From NCBI GenBank assembly GCA_040954595.2, contig CM082580.2, positions 4,774,001-4,838,000 on the forward strand: 64,000 nucleotides of DNA, given 5' to 3'. Under the pieces are notes generated by a model. It was not told where the DNA came from and ran no database searches. It worked only from the letters and a program-made list of their open reading frames with translations. The stretch comes from Balanoglossus misakiensis. Its lineage: Eukaryota > Hemichordata. This document shows, piece by piece, positions 48,801-60,800 of this stretch; positions within the stretch are counted from its first letter, which is position 1, and every line of letters starts with the position of its first letter. A program made the position numbers and the translations under genes.

Positions 48801-51800
48801 TTTTACATGTAGTGATGTATTATAATTATACTTGTGTAGAAACTCATACTCTTGACAATTGCATACTGAGATGAAACTTTCCATTTAGATCCAGAAGATA
48901 TCTTCAAACCTCAGATTTGTTGATGGTACTAATCTTGTGGTGTTACTTGTGCATACCTTTCCAAATAATGGCCATATTTGCATTTATCGACAGAAATTCC
49001 ATCAAGTTGGCGGAAGCTGAAGCTGAAAAGCAAAATAAAATGATGTCATTAATCGTTGAAAACAGATGCTGTCATAAAAGTGGTGACGTTGAGAATTGGC
49101 CTGTTACGCCAGTGGAAATTCTGAAAGACCAAGTGAGTATTGGGGATGGGTTGGAGATTTACTGTGATTCATTTAACCTTGACTCTACCATCATGAAGTA
49201 TATGTAGGTTAGGGCGGCCCGAAAAGAGAGTGAAATTTCTTTTACAAGAATATAGATTATTTATTACAATGTACTATGTCATGTCATGTTTTGTTACATG
49301 TTACTTTGTTTCTTTCAGTCTGTGGGAGAACTCAAAGTGTTAGTTGTTTCCAAACTTGGATTAAGTGAACTACCCAAAGAAGGAAGGCGGCTTCGCATAT
49401 TGGACGATAATTTGGGACTCAAACCACCATGTAGGTATAGCATTGATTTTACGGTGGTAGTTCAACAACTTGAAACTTATTGCCATTCTCTTTGCTTGGA
49501 GAAGTGTTATCAGATTTTACATCATTAAATGTAGATTTCCCTGGCTTTTCTTAGCAATGCACTATTTTATAGAAAAAAGTATCACATTTCACTGTTCATA
49601 TCTTGGATAGTATCAACATGAAGAACTATAATGCAGAAGACTTGAAAGAGATAATGCAAAAAAAATGTAATCCTGTACATGCAAGTAGGGAAATTCAAAA
49701 TGGGTTTGTCTATTGTAGTCTTTGGGATGATATTCTGTACATGTATTTGTTTCTTTCAATATTCAGTGCATGAGAATCAGGATATTGAGGCTGCTGGGAT
49801 CAGACAAGGCATGCAATTGGTTATTGAACCAGGTGCACCACCCAAGACAAACCAGGTAGAGTGAATGTTCAGAGAAAATGGTTACTGGACTGCTTGAATG
49901 ATTTTTAATGTCAACAGAGTGTAAAATATTAATTTTTTTTCAGTCTGTAAAAAATGTATTACATTGTATTAACGAGTGGGCCATCAAAAATGAAAAATAT
50001 CATACCTATAGTCTTCTGAAGGGAAACATTTAGAACAAGTTTGACTTGGTAATTACATAGCATTTATATGTATCATCACTCATAAAATTATATATTATGG
50101 CCCAGACAGTGCAACTGTTATGAATATTGAAACAGTTAGCATCTACAGTCACAGGTTATGACTTGTAGCACTATACATTTATATACAATTCATTAACACA
50201 GGTACACCTTTCATTATGTCGTTATGGCGATACACAGCGCCCTCTAAGTTACAATTTTTCTTCCTCCACATGAAAAAGTTGTCTGAATTGGACAACATTA
50301 GCTTTTCTGACAGTGTATAGTTGTGTGAAGATTCTATCAAGGTGAATTCTGACTGACAGTTGCTGTATAAATAGTTCTTTTACAATTCTAGGAGACATTG
50401 ATACCATGGCTATGCAGGAGAACTATCTTTGTCTTCTGAGTGCTGAAAATGCTTTTTTGCTGACATTTTGCGTATGATCTATTTCAGATCACTGTGACAT
50501 TTACACCTGGGAACAATCCAGATAGGGAAATTACAGTGGATAGAAATGTCACTATTGAAAAGGTAATGGTTCAGTGGCGATGTTGAAGTTCTTTTTAGGT
50601 CAGCAGGCAAATATGAATTTGATGTACTGACCATCAACCTATAAGCCAAAATTTTCACTTTTTAAAAAATGACAGGGTTTCGCATAAACTGTTATTGTAA
50701 GGGGGTTCAATAATGTTGATAGAACTAATTTGAATTTTTTGTGTCTGTAGTTTTTGAAATTAATGCTTGAGAAGAGCGACCTTGAAGGTTGTGACTGGCA
50801 TGTGAGAAAGACAAACTGGTGTGGTGAAGCTGCTGAAATTATGGATGATCCTGTAAGTAATATCAAATAGTTTGGTTGTTTCTAGCAAGAGACTTGCAGT
50901 TATCTCTTACATTGGAGATAAGTCTCTTGTCGTTGTAGCAAATGATATTTGCTTCCATGAAAATGCAATTTTAATTTATATCAGGCTAAAATTGTCCATA
51001 TAAAAAGAGTTGCATAAATACATAAAATTACAGAACAGCGGAACACCAATATGAAAAGTCCTACAGAAAAAAACCCGGATAATTATTGTAAGAAGGTACT
51101 CATTATACAGATAATCATGAAAACTGAAGCTTAATCATTGAATGGTGATAAAGTATGAGTTCTTCTAAAGTGTCAATATATTCTGTTCGCAGCAGTTACA
51201 GAAATCTGTGTTAAGAACAGCGCCACCAACGTCAATGTGCCAAACATGGCATAAATCACTGAGTCTTCCATGTTTGATTTAGAACTGATGTTAGAATTGT
51301 TGAATCTCAGTGTGTGTGTCCAGTGCTTCATTGAACGAGGGGGTTAGATGGCATCCTATTTTAAGATAAAACAGGTTCTTAATCAGAAAGTTATATCTGC
51401 ACAGACTACAGTTTCCATATTGTGTTAATTTTCTGTGAACCACAGACCCCTTGTGAATATTAACCTTCATGTCAATGAACTAGGTCAAATACTGAGACAC
51501 AGTTCTAATCTTTTATAAAACAAAACCTTGATATCATTGAATTTAAATCGGTGTATAAATTTGAATGTTATAGGTTTTCACAGTGACCTTGATGTTATTT
51601 ACTTCTGTGAAAAATGTAGTAAGAAATGCATGGGTGAATATTATTATCACGAGTTACCATTCTTACAGTATTTCAAGTATCTGAGACCCAGTGCATCCTG
51701 TTTGGAAACATATCAAATTCAGTATACTTTTCAGTTCATCTGGTATGGTTATAACTGCATTGAAATACACTAACTGGTCACCTGATAAATTGTACATAAT

Positions 51801-54800
51801 GTTGATCAAGTCATACTAATCACACATATCGTTGATTTGTTTTATCATATTTGTAAATTAATTATTTAAGAATTCTGTCAATGCCATCTCGTACTGTAAC
51901 TGGCATGAACTCACATACTGATCACCAGATCAAATCTCTGTTGTTGATAAACACCCCAGGATTTGACCTTGGAAAAGGAACATGTACAGAATGGAGACCA
52001 TGTGTTGATACAGGAAGGGAAACTGCCACCTAGGGGGTACATGAGGCTCTCTATCTTCCTCTACAATTCACCCAACCAGGGAACTTCAGCAGCGAGCCAA
52101 GGTGTCTTGTCTTGGATTGCAAGTGGTATTACAAGTGAGTTTGTATTTATTGTGTTTGCTTTGTGACATTTCTACCCAACTCTTACTTTGACAGACGAAG
52201 ATAGCATATTTTTACATTATTTATCTGACTGTTATTGGGGTATACACTGGAAATTATGCAAGAATTGTTGTGCTTTAAAACTCTTTAAAAGCCAATAAGT
52301 TGTCATTTCATATCAGAACTTTGTGTATATCTTCTGCAATCATTTAAAACAACAACAAGCTTGAAATATATGTCCTTAAAGTCTAAATATTATTGCTTTT
52401 TATAAATGAGATTGCTAACTCAGCATTTTTTTGCAATTATTGTAAAGCAAGAAAATAATTGTTTAGAGATGAGAGTCTTTCAAATCTTTGAAAAACAATA
52501 AATCTTTGAAAGAGACAAAGTCACTCAAAGTGAAGTGATGTCAAGAAATATCTGAAAAACGAAAACAGGGTGAATATGCACATTGCCATTAGCCAGTTTC
52601 TTGCAATTTGCGTTCACTGACCACTTCACATTGTGTCTGTCGTAGTTCTCGTCTTTAAATGATTTTCATCCAAAAAGTCATTTCAATTGTTTTTTGGGCC
52701 TCTTTTCCACACTCTCGCCATAATATCAACTTTGGTTGCTTATCTTTGGAAAACCGGAACTGTTTTTTTTTTTTTTTTCATTTGACCTTGTCTTTATAGG
52801 ACTGAAAAAAAATCAAACTACTGTATCCTTGAAAATATTTAATTCCTGATTTTCTGATTTTGGTTTCACACATAGTATATCATCAGATACCTCGGTTGAC
52901 TTTTGTATGGTCGTTTGAATGGTGTTTTCTTGACAGTGATTTGGTAAACCGAACTTCTCATATTGAGTGGCAACCGGGACCAGGGCCAGCATATTGCATC
53001 CACACATGTAAATTTAGTCTAACACAGTTTCGATGCCAGATCTGAACTGTCCGGACTAAACTAGTCTCAGCCAGCTCTGTTCTGACATATGTTCGAATTG
53101 ATACATGGAGCCCAATCAAAACCTACATCTTTGCACGCTTTGTAGGGCAGGCACTGTTGTGAACTCCACTTACTGACAAGCTATTTATTCTGATAACTTG
53201 ATGATTTTACAACTGTCCAAAGTTCAGTACTGGCAATTTTGGAGGCCAAAATATATGGCGAACAAGAAGATTAGTTGTGCATCAGAAAGAAATTATATAA
53301 AGTTTGTGATGACAGTACCATCAATAATGTCACTATTAAGTTTATGAACAATCTGTCTTGGAACTCAGTTGCTAGTATTCTGCTATGTATTATGATATAA
53401 TTTTACTATTCTCCAAGTGTTTACCACATTGACCTAAGCCTTAGCAATGCTCATAGTCAGTAGACTACCGTACAACACCAGTTTTGGTTCAGTTGCAGCC
53501 TTCTAGAGCACAAAAAATTGTTAGGAATGACTTAACCAATTACTGTACAGATCTTGTGTGCATTGTAGACATACATTAGTGACTCAATCTAGCAAAAGTA
53601 TAGAACCTTTAGGGTACCAGTGAGAAAATCACTGATTAATTTGCCAAAGGTTACAGCGATATGAAAACTCTAATAATATATTAGGCCATCATTACAAGCT
53701 GTTACATGGAAATAAAAATTTACGTGTAATCACCAGCATCATTGCGGATTAAAACTATAAAAAGATGAGGGATATAATTTCAATTGAAAAATTATTTCAA
53801 AAAATCTGATCAAACACAGCTTGGGAATTTACCATATTCACTGTGGTTATTCTGCCGCTGTTTTATTTGGATTTAGATTCTTTTACTAAAATTCCTCATA
53901 ATGATTGTAAAATTGATAATAATTATAGTTATCTGAGAATAGTGGGTAATTTAGTGCACCAGGATTCTGTATGTAGACAGTAGACATGAATACTTGTAAC
54001 ACGGGAATGACCAAGGGATGATTTTCTATGATTAATAAATATGTTTGACAATATTAAAAACCCAGAAGTAGTAGTTTACAATAATATTGCATAAGGCTAA
54101 ATGAATTTCTTATATGTAATATTTACATCTCAAAGCTCCTTGATTGTAATTATTCGTTAACAGGTGGAAAGTCATCACTCATTGATAGGTTTATACTGTA
54201 GGAAGATAGGGGTTAGCTAATACTGAATTTAAAGACAAGTGTTTCAAGTAACATCTGATTTTATCATGAATGAGAGATCTTCATTTGTCCAGTGCAGTGG
54301 TGAAAGAACACAGTTGAAGGTACACATTCAACAAGAAACTATAAATCGGGTACAGTTGGTGTTTGAGTGTAGTTTTGAAATGTCACAGTCCAGTGATAGA
54401 GGAGGGACCGTGGAAATGTGTATTTAAGATTATTGCAAGCTCTTCATCCGATGTAAAACTCAATTTCTCAGAAATAAGTCAAAATATTGAGAACTTTTCC
54501 AGAAATGGATCCTGTTGTTGAGGCCTTCACCAAGTGTGGTGATTACCGCCCCCCTACCCTGATTCCTCCCACACCCCTCCCCCACACAGTAAAACTTGTA
54601 GAGCTTGAAACATGAAACGATTGTATGATGTGTGGGGAGTGTATTCATTGCTTGAGGATGTGAATATAGCTTGTGTGGAAATTGCATGCATCATTCATAA
54701 CGGTTAACCTACTCTTTACCCTTCATACAAAATGTCAAATATACAGTTACTGTCCACTGTATGCCATAATAACTGTCACGAAATCAAACAACATTTACTG

Positions 54801-57800
54801 GTGCTGTTTGAGGAGAAATAATATGCTAACTCGATCCAACTTTTGAGTACATCACTCTTTTTCTTAATTAATCATTGAAAAATATAGAATTATGCTCTTT
54901 TATGCCGTTCTTTAAATTCTTCCGAATGTTGACGTGTCGTCATGAGATATGTGTTCAACTGCCATCAAAATCACAATACAGCAGATTTCATGTTAGTTTG
55001 CTGTTTCTTTGTGTAGCAAGCACACAAAATGTGAATGAAACATGTTTATCTGACACATACACATACAACTTTGTACATTGGCATGAGAGACTTTGACCGA
55101 TATTACGCAAAGTGTACACAGATGTAGACTTGTTTAGGATACAGTTTGACAAAATGTTCGCCAACATCACTCAAAACCATTGGGCAACCATCATGATGAT
55201 GCTTTTCTGTGTTCTGTTTGATACAAATTGTTTGTGCTGAACAATAAAACTAACATGGTAAAAAAAATGGCGACCGAACCTGAAATTATATGTAGGTTGC
55301 AACCAAAGTAATCCTTCCTAACAGGTAAATCTTCATTTTGATTTGATCCAGGTCTATTGACTGCTAGCCCTTCTAACAACCCCAGTGGCGATGGTGAATC
55401 CAACAAACGGATATCTCTAGGAGAGATCGAAATCTCCAAAGAAGCTACCTTGGAAGATTTGAAATGTCTAGTGATGACCCTCCCACAGATGCTGGAGATA
55501 TCGCCACCCACTATTAAATTCGTTCGACTCAGACTGCTGGAGCACGACAGACCAACCAGGATTCTCAGAAACTTGGAGCAGAATTTGAAGTGAGTAGGCA
55601 CCCACTCCTGCTGCGATGAACACATCTAACACAGAGTCAACTTTTGGAAACAGATAGTGAACGAGAGAAATATTTGAGCCAGAACGTGCAGTAGTATTTC
55701 TGTGTTTACAGTTTTGCTTAATTCTCTTAATTAAATGAAATGGCATAGTACAAGAGAAAAATTCTAGATCAGCGATAGGCTGTTGTCTTTACCTGTGTGT
55801 TGCTACTGATAGATGACTAAACTAACTTGTATGGGTTTTTTTCCACATGCAGAAGACAAAAACTAACGAACGGTTGCAAGCTTTGTGTTCAAGTACTTCC
55901 CCAGGAAGAAGACCTGAAGTAAGAATTCTTATCAAATTCGGACTATTTTTATCTGGTGACTTTTTGTGCTTCAACTGAATTAATCAAACAGACGTCTATT
56001 CTATAATGTGTCTGTTGAACGTTCAGTGCCATTGACTCCAAACATTCAGCATTTACTACTTTTTGTAGCAAATGGTGAATGGCTCTTGGACTATATGTGT
56101 ACCAGCTTGTCTTCAGGGTCACTTTTGAGAATGGTGGCCAATACTCGGCCTTAGCACAAAACAATGGCCCTCATTATGAATGCAGGACAGCTCAATTCTC
56201 ATTTAGGCCCAGGGACCTCAGATAGGTTATGTTCCCTGAGCGCTATGATTGTGACAATCTTTCAAAACATCCCAGGTAATTTGTAAACGTGAACTGCTGG
56301 AGTTGTGCCAGTTTTTGCTCGAGTATTGGCACATTGGCCAAAATAAAAAGGGTAGATTAGAAGTACATGTACTGACGATTCATTGCTTGCACAATACAGA
56401 CTTTGTGCCAAATCAATCTTAACACTTAAGGAATCAGTAGGCATATATATGGGCTTCAGTTAGATTGATAGAGAGATGCCCAGAGCTTTCATAAATAAAA
56501 GAAGTAGCGGCCATATTAAGTTTTTGGTTTCATTTTTGGACCTTGTCAATTTCAGTCACAACGTCATAGTGCTCAATATCTGCCAGAGGATACCAGATAC
56601 AAGGACCTACTTAGCCGAAGAAGAGTTTATATGGGACGTCTGCAAGGGTGCTTCACCTTCCTGGCTGAAACAGAAGATAGCTGATAGATTTGCGATGCCT
56701 GTTGAACACGTCAAGATTGCCAAGCATTTTGCGGAGAAGTTTGAGTGGATGGTGATACAAAGTGCGGCCAGTAACCCTCATGTAAGTCTCTAAAACCTAT
56801 TAGCGCAAAGACTGATGTGGTCTTTGTCACTGATGATGGGCAAGCATACAAATCAAGCAGTACAGGGGTAGAGTGGTATTTATTTCAGTTGTTACACAAG
56901 CATTGTCCTGGATAGGATTAAAAAGCTGCTGGTCATGTTCATAAATGTGCAGAACTTGATGGCATGTTTCCGTTCCATTATGATTTTCTTCAGTATCTCC
57001 ACAATCTATTGGCTATGCGGGGACTATGTCATTGACAATGACTTGCTCTCATGGTGTTGGACAGTGTACAAAGAAGGTACTCGAGGTATATGGTAATAAT
57101 TTGGTTTTATGAGCAGTCATTTTTTCTGTTGCTGATATTTACTCCAATTTCTTCTTCCAAGTGGCAGGGCGGAAAAGGAAAACAGACGAAGGGAAAGAGG
57201 AAAGGGAACGTACCCAAAGTGAATCTACGACAGGCTCCGTATCACCTGAAAGATGGAGATACCATTGGTGTACTGGTGAGTAGGTGTACTGACCCAGTTG
57301 CCATTGAAATTTTCATACATGTATAGTCAAAAGCATCTCTGAATTATGGATGTTTCATGATGCACCGGGGGTATGTCAATAAGTAGCATAAATTTAACAG
57401 TAACTGACCAAAAATGTCTAAAGACCCAAAAAACATAAATTTATGAAATGTTGTTTTATTACTATTTCTTTCTACATTTCATACCTGTTTATGATTGTCA
57501 AGATGTTAAATTCTTTTATTGTCATTTTGCTTGAGATGACAAACATCTTTTCAATTAATTTGAATGTTTGGCAAAAAAATATATCAACACTAGCACACAT
57601 GAGTTGGTCATTATATGATCACTTTGCCAAGTTACAATTCACAAATCAGCAAGACTTATTTCAGAATGCATGCCCACCCCATTCCAATCATAAATAGCTT
57701 TACTGTTACCGTAATTCAACATGAATTTGTAGTGCTAGTAAAGTCATGCATACAATGATATGATTGGTATTACCAAACCATAGCATGTTGGTGTAGAAAA

Positions 57801-60800
57801 AAAAATACGAGAGATGAATCTTCATTTCAAAAATACCTTCATAGCTTAAACATAATCCCTGTAATCTCAATCATTTTGATCTGTGAAATATGGAATTGCT
57901 AGCCGTCTTGTTTACAGATGCTATCAGAATACCAGCTATACAGAGAGCAATACTGTAACACATTCATTATATACAGGAGTGATATAAGAAAGTTGCAATC
58001 TGAGTATAGAACAGTTGAAATTTCAGTGTGATTTGGACATAATCAAAGATCAGATATCACATCAGTGGGGGAGTATACATGACACAAATCCTCAATACCG
58101 TGTCATTGATTGAGTGAAGTTCATGAGATTGTCAAATTTTCGCGTTAAAATGATATATTGCAAAATGTGAGCAATTAATTAATGGTCGTGTTATTGTCTC
58201 TGCTTCTCATGTCCATTAGCAAGATGTGTGGGTATCTATGCATTTGCCAAGGTCAAGGACGACGCAGCAGCACAGTCAATATCATCCCAAAGTGAAATTT
58301 GCATATGAATAGGCATTGAACTCAGACTGAGTAAAATCAGATAAAGCCAACCAAAATGGCTGACAGAAATTCTACCTTTTACGCATGATAGATTCGCTCT
58401 TTGTGAATCACAGCAAAGAATTGATCGAGAGTGCTCTGTGCTGATGCCATGATCAGATGGTGCTAAGCTAAATCTACACTAGGTGTCAGATCGTCAGCCA
58501 CACGATTATGGGTCATTTAACCCTTTCACCCCCAGTTCCCTCTTTAGAGGTCCAACCTCACCATAGAAAACAATGGATATGAACTGCACCATTCACATTT
58601 CAGCAAGGGAGGAGGCTCTAGGCCACAGTGAGATGCATGGCAGTTTTAGAACTCATAAATTGTGGTCCAGGAGAGATATGCACGATAAGAAGAACCTACC
58701 CAGTAATAAGGAAATGTCTTGAAAAGTCCAGACAAATTTTACTTTTATATTAAAGATTCGCCCACTATTGTTGGTGTGTAAAACATTCCTAGGTTTACTG
58801 TCACCTTCAAAGGGGCAAAGTTGCTCACTTTTGGTATTTTATTTGAATGTTGTTCTTCTCACTGAAACATGCCATATTTTGCCTCAACTTATCTCACCTC
58901 TGTACATGTATATGGATGTAACTTGTTAATATTGATCATTAATTCTAGGTCAGTACCAAAAATTGTGTCGCAGTAGTAAATCACATTATTATTATATCTA
59001 TCTACAGTATAACCTGAGTTGAGTCATGTCAACTGGTGATTGGGTATATGTCTGACAGTGAGCAGAACAATGAACAATCTATCATTAGACACTGAAATAG
59101 AGCAACTTGGCTTCTAGGCTTCTTGTTTAACACTCTGCTTCTGGGCTCATGCAATCTAATCGTATGAGGTCTGGTATCTTGTTGAGAATGAAATTGAATA
59201 ACCCCGAAATATCGTGGAAGTCGCCCTCATTTGCCTCTGTGGAGGTCCAAGTTAACTATGGAAAACAGTGGAATTGGACAGAACCGTGGTGATCAAAATG
59301 GGCCAATTTTGTAGAAAGCAGTGATGTTAGATCATGTACAATCAAGGTGCAACAGTCAAAGTGATTGAATGATTTTATTTTTGTATTTTCTGTCAATTTC
59401 TGACTGAGCTCACCGGTAATGTGAAGAAAACAATTTGTTAGAGTTACCAGGGCCTTGAAAATCGATTTGCATTGTGCAGGGTTTGAACCCAGACCTACCG
59501 CACCAAACCAGGTAGCAAGCAAGTCTGTGCATAAAACTACCGGTATTAGACCATACCACTTCCCCCACAAAGGGTGTTTCAATAATGTAGATGAGTCATG
59601 AGCTTGTCCTTACTCACACAATCCATAGTGGCCACCCCTATATAGCAGTTCGACCGTCACCTCTATATAGTGGCCACTTTGTTAAAGTCCCTGTGCAATT
59701 TACATGTGTGTTAATTAACTTCAATATAAAGGTCAGCTCTCTATAAAGGCCAGTTTAGAAACTGTTTTGCTACAGCTTGTGAAATCTGGCGAGTTAATGC
59801 TTCTAATAGCTAGCCTTAAAACGTTTTTCCTGCACTGGGTGCATGTCCAGAAATCACTTCATCCAATCCAGCTTTTGGTATAAAACAGTCTGTTATACCA
59901 GTATGTCAAATGTCACATTAATAGACCACGTGTTTCATCATTGAAGATTATACACCACTTTCATGAATGTGACAAAACAGACACAGTTTCTTTCTCATGA
60001 CATAACAATGACACAGTGTCTCGGTAGAACTGTAACTCTAATCTTTTACCAGAATATAACATGATATTAATAAATTTGATTATGATAGGCTTGTGTTACT
60101 AAACTGCATTGAGAGCCGACTCAAGGTAACCCAGTGTAACCAGTCACCCAGACTACAGAATCAGTCCAAAATGGTACCTCTAAAGAGTTGTTTTTTATAA
60201 AAAGGTGAAGCTTTTAATTGAAACGGACAGGAGGATTTATTGGTAGTACTTAGTCCCAAGAGACGCGCGGCAGTAAAAAGCAAGAAAAGTGAAGCCTGAA
60301 TGTTTTGTTTACACTGGGAGACTCCGTCCTTGGGTGCATGCACCAGTAACCGACTGAAGTCAAAAGAGCCAATACAAGTAAACACTGCAATCTTCACCAG
60401 CCACTTTTAGATGTTCCCAAGGTCGTCTGGTGCATCTTTCATGAGATGTACATTTTTTCCGCCTTCCAGCTCGGATTACATTTTGTGCGCTATCAAAAAC
60501 ATATCAGAAGATTGATAAAAGAAATCACCTTCAGCAATCTTGTTAGCCTTGCAGTTTTTAATGCCAGGAAATACTGTTTATATCGTGTGCATATGAAGCT
60601 GGATTTAATAGAGCCTTAACCCTTTCACCCCTATGTGTCTCAAAGAAGTCTAAAGCTTTGCCAAACTGTGTCGGCTAAACGTGGAAAAATATTGGGTTTT
60701 GAATCAGACTGGTGAATCATGGCTTGTGTTGATGCACAGTCATTCCCTCACTTACCTTGGTGATTTTTGAGGCAAAATTCCTATGATATTACAGGTATAA

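Noticed and set aside
48372-48884. 170-codon minus-strand frame
   Set aside because: It lies across USP40 exon 17, whose plus-strand translation is conserved; the minus frame is its antisense shadow.
49431-49440. Alternative exon 19 donor (TGTAG before GTATAG)
   Set aside because: It shifts the frame and gives a stop two codons into exon 20; the CCAT before GTAGGT donor keeps frame and homology.
60161-60397. 78-codon minus-strand frame in USP40 intron 27
   Set aside because: No domain, no splice support, not repeated; treated as chance.
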